Shown one piece after another: positions 4,620 through 10,934 of a stretch of 10,934 bases of DNA (the stretch's first letter is position 1; every line of letters starts with the position of its first letter). The notes below the pieces were generated by a model. It ran no database searches. It had not been told where the DNA came from and saw nothing but the letters and a program-made list of their open reading frames with translations. Source of the stretch: Bacillota bacterium (GTDB lineage Bacteria > Bacillota > Clostridia > Lachnospirales > Lachnospiraceae); contig JAEZJW010000130.1 of assembly GCA_023415595.1 (NCBI GenBank), positions 1 through 10,934 on the forward strand. The letters are read 5' to 3'. Both the position numbers and the translations under genes were made by a program.

Positions 4620-7085
4620 TTAATGATAGGGTTTAAATCTCTTCAGACGTAATGCATTCGTTACAACGGATACGGAGCTGAAGGCCATTGCTGCCGCAGC
4701 AAAGATCGGATTGAGCAGAGGCCCGCCTAAGAGATACAGGATACCGGCTGCCACCGGGATACCGGCAACATTATATCCGAAGGCCCAGAACAGGTTCTGC
4801 TTGATATTCCTGATGGTACTCTTACTCAAATGGATTGCTGTCGGAACATCCATCAGATCGCTTCTCATCAGGACGATATCCGCTGATTCCATTGCTACAT
4901 CAGTACCGGAACCGATTGCGATACCGATATCCGCCTGCGCCAGAGCCGGGGCATCATTAATGCCGTCACCGACCATGCAGACCTTCTTTCCCTCTGCCTG
5001 AAGCTTCTTCACTTCATTGGACTTATCCTGGGGAAGTACCTCCGCAAGGACACGGTCAATGCCGACCTGCTTTGCGATAGCTTCCGCTGTCTTACGGTTA
5101 TCTCCTGTAATCATTGCGACCTCGACACCCATGCTCTGCAGCTTCTTGATCGCCTTGGCACTGCTTTCCTTTAGGACATCGGCTACTGCGATAATTCCTG
5201 CGATCCGGTCATCCATCGCAACATACATCGGAGTCTTACCTTCTCCTGCTAATCTGTCGGAGGTATTCTGAAGCTCCTGTAGGGAAATCCTTCTCTCATC
5301 CATCAGCTTTCTGTTACCGATTAAAATCTTGAAATTATTAATTCTAACTTCGATACCATGACCCGGGATCGCTTCAAATTTCTCGACCTTTATAAAATCC
5401 AGGTTTTCCTTCTCCGCACCTCTGACGATTGCTTCCCCTAAGGGATGCTCTGAGCCCTTCTCACCGGAAGCAGCATATGTCAGCAGCTGTTCTCTTGTAA
5501 TTCCCGGAACTGTGATAATATCGGTTACCTCGGGCTTACCCTCGGTGATGGTACCTGTCTTATCGAAAACGATCGTATTGATCTTATGGGCAGTTTCCAG
5601 TGCTTCTCCACCCTTAATCAGAATTCCGTTCTCCGCACCCTTACCCGTACCGACCATGATTGCTGTCGGCGTCGCGAGGCCAAGTGCACAGGGGCAGGCG
5701 ATTACGAGAACAGAGATGAAGATCGTAAGTGAGAAGGCAAGACCGTGTCCGGTAAGGAACCAGGCAAGGAATGCAATAACCGCAATTGTTACGACTACCG
5801 GAACGAAATATCCCGATACGATATCAGCCATCTGGGCAATCGGTGCCTTACTGCCCTGGGCATCCTCCACCAGTTTGATGATCTGGGCAAGTGCCGTATT
5901 GCTGCCAACCTTGGTTGCTTGAAAGGTGATAAGTCCGTTTTTATTGATGCTGGCTGCAAATACCTTATCTCCCGGCTTCTTATCTACCGGCATGCTTTCA
6001 CCGGTCAGCATAGCCTCATCAATGGAGGTCATTCCTTCCATTACTACACCATCCACCGGTATCTTCTCTCCGGGTTTTACAATGATCAGATCGCCGATTT
6101 CCACTTCATCAATCGGAACTTCTATTTCTTTCCCCTCATGAAGGACGATCGCAGTCTTAGGAGCAAGACCTATCAGCTTCTTGATCGCCTCCGACGTCTT
6201 TCCCTTGGAAACTGCCTCAAAGGATTTACCTAACAGGATCAGTGCAATGATAACTCCTGCCGTCTCATAATAGAGTCCTTCCACCGCACCGAAATCTCCG
6301 TTAGCAATACGATAAGTGTTGTAAATACTGAATAATACTGCTGCCGAGGTTCCGATCGCCACCAGGGTGTCCATGTTCGGGCTTCTCTGTAATAACGCTT
6401 TAAAACCTATGGTATAGAACTTATAACCTGCTATGATGATCGGGGTGGTCAGGGATATCTGCAGGAATGCGTACCTTAGGGGATAGGTCATCGGATCAAA
6501 GTATTGCGGGATCGGGAAGGGCCACCAGGAAACCATCGGTGCCATGGCAAAATACAGCAGGGGCAGACCGAAGGCTGCAGCGACAAAGAATTTTATCCAT
6601 AGCGTCTTTATTTCCTTCTGCTTTCTTATCCTATCCTCATCTACGGCTTCCTTCTTCTCTATCTCAAGAGGCTTATAACCGATCTTCTCGATCGCCTGCT
6701 TGATACCGGAGAGACGGACTGCCTGGGGATCATATTCCACCATGGCCTTCTCCGTAGCCAGGTTAACGCTGGCCTTTGTCACACCCTCCAGCTTATTCAA
6801 AGTCTTTTCAATCCTCTGCGCACAGGCTGCGCAGGTCATGCCACCGATTGGTATGGTTACCTGATTCGGTTTATTCTCCTCCACAACTCCATACCCTATT
6901 TTCTCAATGGCTTCTTGTATGTCCGAATGGGAGGCTTTGCCTTCCTCGTACTCAACAACCAATTTCTCTGTGGCGAGATTTACGTTGGCGTTATCTACTC
7001 CATTCAGTTTCGATACGACCTTCTGGATCCGTTGTGCACAGGCCGCACAGGTCATACCGCTTATTTTGATCGTTTCCTTCTTCAT
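4620..7085 (-). CDS. copA: Cu(I)-exporting P1B-1-type ATPase
   Basis: An 821-residue ATPase with two N-terminal HMA domains (CAAC at C13/C16 and C85/C88) followed by eight predicted membrane helices. Motifs seen: actuator TGES (361-364); transmembrane CPC (C464, C466); phosphorylation motif DKTGT with D508; HP (H547-P548) in the nucleotide domain; hinge GDGINDAP (706-713). The Cu(I)-specific P1B-1 residues are present: YN-x4-P in TM7 (Y771, N772, P777) and M-x2-SS in TM8 (M800, S803, S804). This excludes Zn/Cd or Co subgroups. The enzyme pumps Cu(I) outward using ATP, loaded by CopZ. Length is normal for two-HMA CopA proteins of Firmicutes. It follows the DUF2318 gene by 57 bases and precedes the lipoprotein by 43, so the three form an operon behind the promoter and CsoR-type operator at 7679-7737. 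Confidence 0.97.
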   Translation of the reverse strand: MKKETIKISGMTCAACAQRIQKVVSKLNGVDNANVNLATEKLVVEYEEGKASHSDIQEAIEKIGYGVVEENKPNQVTIPIGGMTCAACAQRIEKTLNKLEGVTKASVNLATEKAMVEYDPQAVRLSGIKQAIEKIGYKPLEIEKKEAVDEDRIRKQKEIKTLWIKFFVAAAFGLPLLYFAMAPMVSWWPFPIPQYFDPMTYPLRYAFLQISLTTPIIIAGYKFYTIGFKALLQRSPNMDTLVAIGTSAAVLFSIYNTYRIANGDFGAVEGLYYETAGVIIALILLGKSFEAVSKGKTSEAIKKLIGLAPKTAIVLHEGKEIEVPIDEVEIGDLIIVKPGEKIPVDGVVMEGMTSIDEAMLTGESMPVDKKPGDKVFAASINKNGLITFQATKVGSNTALAQIIKLVEDAQGSKAPIAQMADIVSGYFVPVVVTIAVIAFLAWFLTGHGLAFSLTIFISVLVIACPCALGLATPTAIMVGTGKGAENGILIKGGEALETAHKINTIVFDKTGTITEGKPEVTDIITVPGITREQLLTYAASGEKGSEHPLGEAIVRGAEKENLDFIKVEKFEAIPGHGIEVRINNFKILIGNRKLMDERRISLQELQNTSDRLAGEGKTPMYVAMDDRIAGIIAVADVLKESSAKAIKKLQSMGVEVAMITGDNRKTAEAIAKQVGIDRVLAEVLPQDKSNEVKKLQAEGKKVCMVGDGINDAPALAQADIGIAIGSGTDVAMESADIVLMRSDLMDVPTAIHLSKSTIRNIKQNLFWAFGYNVAGIPVAAGILYLLGGPLLNPIFAAAAMAFSSVSVVTNALRLKRFKPYH

Positions 7086-7142
7086 GCTTGTTCAATCCTT
7101 CCTGAATGTTGCTGTTTTCGAGAATATCCATCTGTGTTCGGA

Positions 7143-7643
7143 TTACTTCCAGTTCTGAAAGATTACTGTAGCCTGAGCTAAGAAATCCTTTGAGATGGTG
7201 ATATTCTCATTATCAACCGTTTTGTATTCCTCCGTAATGGGAACCGGGTTGCAGCCGCCTCTGGTCATTTCCACATCGCCCATACCAAACCGGTTACCGC
7301 AGTTCTGGCAGACGAGTTCGTCACCTTCCTGCTCATAGTAGCCTTTTCCTGAACTGTAGCATACCTGGCAGGTATTAAAGGCGGTACGGACGGTTCCGTC
7401 CGGTGCTTTCACAGCGATGACCTCAAGCTTTGTTCCATTCATCTCTGCCGGGTAAAAGGCAGCCTGCTCCGTCACGCTGCTGACCGGAATTACGATATCG
7501 GCATCCTTAACCGTCTTGATTTCATTCGGCTTACCTGTATTACTGCTTCCCGCATTCTTAGGAAATACAAAATATACTGCTGCTACAAGGATCAGGAGTG
7601 TTGCTGCTGTAATCATAAGTTTCTTTGAGTTTTTGTTATTCAT
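7143..7643 (-). CDS. DUF2318-type membrane-anchored Cys-motif protein
   Basis: A 166-residue protein with a short basic N-terminus and one hydrophobic helix (about 9-27). This is either a membrane anchor or an uncleaved signal, leaving the remainder outside the cell. The exported part carries NTCQVC (C92, C95), CQNC (C112, C115) and GGCNPVPI (C131), an arrangement that I match to DUF2318. Two CxxC pairs plus the GGCNP cysteine suggest a metal site (Fe-S, zinc or copper) or a redox role; members are usually found with metal-transport genes but their function is not established as far as I know. It is the first gene after the CsoR-type operator, 57 bases ahead of copA, with AAGGAG upstream of its ATG. 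Being first in a copper-controlled operon makes an envelope copper role likely (inference). Confidence 0.85.
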   Translation of the reverse strand: MNNKNSKKLMITAATLLILVAAVYFVFPKNAGSSNTGKPNEIKTVKDADIVIPVSSVTEQAAFYPAEMNGTKLEVIAVKAPDGTVRTAFNTCQVCYSSGKGYYEQEGDELVCQNCGNRFGMGDVEMTRGGCNPVPITEEYKTVDNENITISKDFLAQATVIFQNWK

Positions 7644-7678
7644 AATATTATCTCTCCTTATTCTTTCTTTACACCCCT

Positions 7679-7695
7679 ATACCCCCGTGGGGTAT
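7679..7695. promoter_or_regulatory. CsoR/RcnR-family operator
   Basis: ATACCCC-CGT-GGGGTAT is a perfect 7-bp inverted repeat with a 3-base centre. It matches the GC-rich ATACCC/GGGTAT dyads bound by CsoR-like (DUF156) repressors, which release DNA on binding Cu(I). It begins about seven bases after the expected start point of the promoter at 7709-7737 and lies 36 bases before the DUF2318 ATG, so a bound repressor would block early elongation or initiation. A persulfide-sensing CstR is a possible alternative because its sites are similar. No csoR gene lies in the window. Confidence 0.8.
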
Positions 7696-7708
7696 CCCTG
7701 ATGTAAAT

Positions 7709-7737
7709 ATCATAATTTATGATGTCTGTTATGTCAA
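7709..7737 (-). promoter_or_regulatory. Promoter of the DUF2318-copA operon
   Basis: Minus strand: perfect TTGACA (7732-7737), exactly 17 bases, then TATGAT (7709-7714). It starts 18 bases after the stop of the upstream fusion gene and expects a transcript start near 7702, directly in front of the CsoR-type dyad. This is the clearest promoter in the window and should be strong when derepressed. Confidence 0.85.
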
Positions 7738-7754
7738 TAGGATTTTTAAAATTT

Positions 7755-9620
7755 TTAATGGCAGGAGGCTCCTCCACTGCCGGCTCCGCTAAATTCCTGA
7801 ATTGTCGGAACATAGGCAGCAACTTCCTTCTTAATTTCTTCAAGATCAATTTTATTTATATCATCAACAACTTTAACATAGCCAAAGTAACTATAGTCTG
7901 AGGAGGAGAAATCGAAATCCTCATCCGGAATCAGGTAAACCGTATTATCTCCCTCTTCCATCGGAAAGTAAGCGTTGTAATAGGGGAACAGCAGAGTCTC
8001 ATTGCTTTCATCCAGGACCTCAGCACTGATGGTCCAGCTAGTCTCCAGCCCGCGCTGCACTACGATTACGGCAGGGGTGAACCTGTTACCTGCAACCGAT
8101 ATCTTAACCTCCTGTTCCTCGCCCTTAACCTCAGCAACTGCGATTGAGTCTGTAGGAATGGTGTAATTCACAATCTGATCCACTCCATCCAGTCCGTTAG
8201 CGCTATCCGTGTATTCAGATGCATCAGTGCTCTCACCGGCAGAAGCATCGGTGGATGCCACTGAACCAAGATCGTCAACAACTGTAATCTTGCTCCGGAT
8301 CATACCCATCCAACAGCTATAGGGGACAGTTCCGCTTTCCGTCGGTGTAAATTCAATGACATTATCGCCGGGCGCAAAATCATATTGAATTCCGAATTTA
8401 CGGATAATCATGCTATTGTTACATCCGTTGATATTACCTTTATCCGCTTGAATCGTCCATCTGACCGGAATGCCCTTCTGAACGGTGATTGGCTGGTAGC
8501 GCCCGGAATCCAGGGTGGTGGTAACTGTCTGAACTCCGTCCTCTATCACAGCTACATTACTGTTTTGTGAACCCTTCGCAGTTCCCACGGTACCCATCAT
8601 GGAGTTTAAACTGATCCCGGATAAGCTGGCACCATTATTAAACATGAATACACCCATGATCAGTACGAGCACAGCTCCGGCAGTCATCATTTTATGCGTG
8701 AATTTCCTGCTTAATAAGGAGCTGAGTGCACCGAAGGTAAGCATCAGAGGTACTGTTCCGATACTGAACAGGAACATGGATAATGCTCCCTGGATCGGAC
8801 TGCCGGTGGACAGCGCATAAATCTGCATTGCCTGTAGGGGACCACAGGGCATCAGGCCGTTTAGGATTCCGACATATAACGGACTGTTGCTCTTCTTCTG
8901 CGCATAGATTTTTCTCGCAAATATCTTCGGCATTCTGGGATTTAGTTTCTTTAGTGCCGGGAAAACATTCAGCATATTCAGTCCCATGATCACCATAAAG
9001 ACTCCGGCAATAATCTGCAGAATTCCCTTTAAGCTTCCGGACAGACTTACGACTGAACCAAGTGCGCCAACGATTCCACCGATTACGGTGTAGGAAATCA
9101 CACGTCCAAGGTTGTACAGAACACTGGGCCTTAGTGCAGCGATTTTACTCGCACCGGCTTCAACCTCCTGCTTCGGCACACATTGGGAAAGACAGATACC
9201 ACCGCACATCGCAACGCAGTGGACAGAGGTCAGGATGCCGATGATGAACAGCATTCCATAGCCCATCCCCTCTTTCGCGAGCGGAAAGTTATAAAAGATA
9301 TTAAATAAGCCAAATCTGTTCGCTAGCATATAGATGGCAAAGATGATGACAGCGATTCCTATCAGGTTTGTGAGATCAAACTTATTGCTTTTTATTTCCT
9401 GCTGCAGTCTCTTGATTTTGTAATCCAAAGCTTCAATGATCTGTTCAATCTGTTCCAAAGTAATCGTCTCAGGCTGAAAGGTAACGATGGCCAGTCCATT
9501 CGTATAACTTACCTCAGCTGTCTCAATCCCCGGTGTTGTTGAAAGCTTATGTTGAATTCTGTTCTCACAGCTTACGCAGGTCATTCCCTCAATCAGGATT
9601 GTCTTCTTGATTATCGACAT
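7755..9620 (-). CDS. HMA - DsbD_2/SafE-like membrane - cupredoxin fusion protein
   Basis: A 621-residue fusion. The start is the ATG at 9620, with GGAGG six bases upstream; an ATG at 9641 in the same frame overlaps that ribosome site and is rejected. Order: HMA domain 1-70 with MTCVSC (C15, C18); lone TM about 86-103; a six-helix domain about 118-331 with TSVHCVAMCGG (C135, C139) and LMPCGPLQ (C259), typical of the DsbD_2 or 'TauE/SafE' proteins of the CcdA/DsbD superfamily; cupredoxin about 360-449 with GCNN (C400) and YSCWMGM (C436, M438/M440); acidic Ser/Thr/Asp linker 450-480; a second cupredoxin-like region about 503-586 lacking Cys/Met ligands; C-terminal GGASCH. Seven helices would leave the HMA domain inside and the cupredoxins outside. 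Likely role is moving copper, or electrons for copper reduction, across the membrane (inference). Confidence 0.9.
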   Translation of the reverse strand: MSIIKKTILIEGMTCVSCENRIQHKLSTTPGIETAEVSYTNGLAIVTFQPETITLEQIEQIIEALDYKIKRLQQEIKSNKFDLTNLIGIAVIIFAIYMLANRFGLFNIFYNFPLAKEGMGYGMLFIIGILTSVHCVAMCGGICLSQCVPKQEVEAGASKIAALRPSVLYNLGRVISYTVIGGIVGALGSVVSLSGSLKGILQIIAGVFMVIMGLNMLNVFPALKKLNPRMPKIFARKIYAQKKSNSPLYVGILNGLMPCGPLQAMQIYALSTGSPIQGALSMFLFSIGTVPLMLTFGALSSLLSRKFTHKMMTAGAVLVLIMGVFMFNNGASLSGISLNSMMGTVGTAKGSQNSNVAVIEDGVQTVTTTLDSGRYQPITVQKGIPVRWTIQADKGNINGCNNSMIIRKFGIQYDFAPGDNVIEFTPTESGTVPYSCWMGMIRSKITVVDDLGSVASTDASAGESTDASEYTDSANGLDGVDQIVNYTIPTDSIAVAEVKGEEQEVKISVAGNRFTPAVIVVQRGLETSWTISAEVLDESNETLLFPYYNAYFPMEEGDNTVYLIPDEDFDFSSSDYSYFGYVKVVDDINKIDLEEIKKEVAAYVPTIQEFSGAGSGGASCH

Positions 9621-9632
9621 TGGGTTCCTCCT

Positions 9633-9674
9633 CTTTCTCATTCATAATACTCTTTTATTTCTGTCTCATTCATA
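9633..9674 (-). repeat. Direct repeat in the fusion-gene leader
   Basis: On the minus strand TATGAATGAGA-C/A-AG occurs at 9661-9674 and 9633-9646, 13 of 14 bases identical with a 28-base period. The second copy ends just before the GGAGG ribosome site of the 9620 gene. A TAGTAT (-10-like, about 9673-9678) with TTCACA 16 bases upstream overlaps the first copy and is the best promoter candidate, though weak. The function of the repeat is unknown; it may be a translational or protein-binding element. Confidence 0.4.
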
Positions 9675-9692
9675 CTAAAGTCTATCATTCTG

Positions 9693-9716
9693 TTGTGAAG
9701 ATAATATGGAGAAATC
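9693..9716. promoter_or_regulatory. Copy 2 of the shared GAAGATAATATG block
   Basis: GAAGATAATATGGAGAAA (9697-9714) matches the block at 689-706 at 17 of 18 positions. Here too an 11-base repeat can be seen, TTGTGAAG (9693-9700) against ATATGGAG (9704-9711), though less perfect. It lies 73-91 bases upstream of the fusion gene's ATG, in the same orientation relative to its gene as the copy upstream of the small membrane protein. This points to a common regulator of both genes, most simply the OmpR-type protein encoded in the window (inference). Confidence 0.4.
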
Positions 9717-9755
9717 AAAAGAAGAAGGTATCACAGATGATTAATTCAGGGCATC

Positions 9756-9789
9756 AAAAAAGGACTGCCGCAAAGATAAACGACAGTCC
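9756..9789 (-). terminator. Rho-independent terminator of gdhA
   Basis: On the minus strand GGACTGTCG (complement of 9781-9789) pairs with CGGCAGTCC (complement of 9762-9770), with one G-U pair and a 10-base loop. Six Ts (9756-9761) follow directly. It lies 28 bases past the gdhA stop and separates gdhA from the copper genes. Confidence 0.9.
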
Positions 9790-9817
9790 CCCTAGATCAT
9801 ATGTCAGTATTTATATT

Positions 9818-10934
9818 TTACCAGATGCCCTGAGCCAGCATAGCAGTAGCGACCTTCTCAAAGCCTGCAATATTAGCACCAATCACATAGTTGCCTGCTG
9901 CATTGTATCTCTTCGCAGCATCATCCATGTTGTGGAAGATGTTAACCATGATCTGCTTCAGCTTAGCATCTACTTCTTCAAAGGTCCAGCTCAGTCTCTC
10001 GCTGTTCTGTGTCATCTCAAGTGCTGATGTAGCAACACCGCCGGCGTTAGCAGCCTTACCGGGTGCAAAGAATACGCCGTTCTTAATTAAGTACTCAGTA
10101 GCTTCCAGAGTGGTAGGCATATTAGCACCTTCTGCTACTGCGAAGCAGCCGTTAGCAACCAGAGTCTTAGCATCCTCAATCAGAAGCTCGTTCTGTGTTG
10201 CGCAAGGAAGAGCGATATCACACTTCACTGTCCATACACCCCTACCCTCATGGTACTCGGAGTTAGGTCTGTATTTCTTGTACTCGGTCAGTCTTGCACG
10301 CTTCACTTCCTTAATCTCCTGTAAAGCTGCAACATCGATGCCGTCCGGATCATAAACCCAACCGTTGGAATCGCTGCAGGTCACAGCCTTAGCGCCTAAC
10401 TGGTGAGCCTTCTGGATCGCATAGATTGCTACGTTACCGGAACCGGATACTGTAGCGATCTTGCCCTTGATGTCCTTGCCATTGCACTTTAACATCTCTT
10501 CAACGAGATATAATAAGCCATAGCCGGTAGCCTCGGTTCTTGCAAGGGATCCGCCGTAGGTTAAACCTTTACCGGTCAGTACGCCCTCATAGGTTCCTTT
10601 GATTTTCTTGAACTGGCCGTACATATAGCCGATTTCTCTTCCGCCGGTACCGATATCACCAGCCGGAACGTCTACATCAGCTCCGATATATTTGTATAGC
10701 TCTGTGATGAAGCTTGTGCAGAAAGCTAATACTTCACGGTCTGACTTGCCCTTAGGATCGAAGTCGGAACCGCCCTTGCCGCCGCCGATCGGAAGACCGG
10801 TCAGGGAATTCTTGAAGATCTGCTCAAAGCCTAAGAATTTTATGATACCGATATTAACGGAAGGATGAAGACGTAAGCCGCCCTTGTACGGTCCGATTGC
10901 ATTGTTGAACTGTACACGGTAACCGGTATTAACC
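9818..10934 (-). CDS. gdhA: NADP-type glutamate dehydrogenase, N-terminus beyond window
   Basis: The frame is open from the right edge of the window to TAA at 9818-9820, giving 371 residues of a family usually near 445-450; about 75-80 N-terminal residues are missing because the window ends. Visible motifs: GPYKGGLRLHP and PIGGGKGG with the substrate-binding lysines, PAGDIGTGGREIGY with the catalytic aspartate, LARTEATGYG, the Rossmann-type VSGSGNVA, and a C-terminal NAGGVATSALEM segment. It catalyses reversible amination of 2-oxoglutarate to glutamate, in the cytosol. The pattern fits the small hexameric enzymes of clostridia such as C. symbiosum. NADP rather than NAD preference is by family resemblance only. 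It has its own terminator and no evident link with the copper genes. Confidence 0.95.
   Translation of the reverse strand, partial: VNTGYRVQFNNAIGPYKGGLRLHPSVNIGIIKFLGFEQIFKNSLTGLPIGGGKGGSDFDPKGKSDREVLAFCTSFITELYKYIGADVDVPAGDIGTGGREIGYMYGQFKKIKGTYEGVLTGKGLTYGGSLARTEATGYGLLYLVEEMLKCNGKDIKGKIATVSGSGNVAIYAIQKAHQLGAKAVTCSDSNGWVYDPDGIDVAALQEIKEVKRARLTEYKKYRPNSEYHEGRGVWTVKCDIALPCATQNELLIEDAKTLVANGCFAVAEGANMPTTLEATEYLIKNGVFFAPGKAANAGGVATSALEMTQNSERLSWTFEEVDAKLKQIMVNIFHNMDDAAKRYNAAGNYVIGANIAGFEKVATAMLAQGIW

Noticed and set aside
5745..6233. Plus-strand 162-codon frame inside copA
   Set aside because: It is antisense to a fully conserved part of the ATPase (CPC and actuator regions), has no ribosome site and shows no family features.
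7743..7800. Terminator at the end of the fusion gene
   Set aside because: A GGCAG/CTGCC hairpin in the last codons is followed only by mixed A/T (ATTAAAAATTTTTAA), not a T-run. Read-through into the copA operon remains possible, so no terminator is called.
7658..7849. Minus-strand 63-codon frame across the copA promoter
   Set aside because: It overlaps the end of the fusion gene out of frame and covers the promoter and operator; it has no ribosome site and no recognisable content.
9621..9641. ATG at 9641 as start of the fusion gene
   Set aside because: The extension MRKRRNP is encoded by the ribosome-binding region itself; GGAGG precedes the ATG at 9620 at ideal distance.
10625..10934. Apparent truncation of gdhA at an internal Met near 10624
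   Set aside because: The frame stays open to the window edge and encodes the conserved GPYKGGLR, PIGGGKGG and PAGDIGTGGRE motifs, so the gene is intact and simply cut by the window.

Overview
The window looks like a chromosomal segment of an anaerobic low-GC Firmicute, most likely a Lachnospiraceae/Clostridium cluster XIVa relative. This rests on strong GGAGG ribosome-binding sites, a clostridial-type hexameric glutamate dehydrogenase, a PadR regulator, and a Gram-positive lipoprotein next to a Bacillota-style CopA/CopZ pair. The taxon is inferred from gene style only. No RNA gene, transposase, CRISPR array or phage gene was seen.

Layout, left to right: (1) the first codons of a PadR-family regulator on the minus strand, with a near-consensus promoter whose spacer contains a palindrome; (2) a small two-helix membrane protein (minus) and, divergent from it, a cytosolic Cys-rich four-helix copper-storage protein of the Csp3/DUF326 type (plus); (3) a 12-bp inverted repeat separating converging genes; (4) a minus-strand run occupying 1255-7643, read in the order DUF2318 protein, CopA copper ATPase, a lipoprotein with an internal duplication, CopZ chaperone, OmpR-type response regulator, histidine kinase; (5) upstream of it on the same strand, a large fusion protein (HMA domain, DsbD_2/SafE-like membrane domain, cupredoxin domain, second degenerate cupredoxin-like domain); (6) the 3' five-sixths of gdhA with its terminator.

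Almost everything between gdhA and padR fits one copper-handling module. CopZ and the HMA domains would carry Cu(I) in the cytosol, CopA would export it, Csp would buffer it, and the fusion protein would place a cupredoxin outside the membrane. The roles of the DUF2318 protein, the lipoprotein and the small membrane protein are unknown. Control is readable from the DNA. A TTGACA-N17-TATGAT promoter with a perfect CsoR-type dyad just downstream drives the DUF2318-copA run, and copZ has a second promoter of its own. Upstream of both the small membrane gene and the fusion gene lies a shared 18-bp block with 11-bp-spaced repeats, suggestive of an OmpR-family response regulator site. No csoR gene lies in the window.

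The most distinctive items are the four-part fusion protein, the tandem-repeat lipoprotein, and the shared motif that may tie scattered genes into one regulon.
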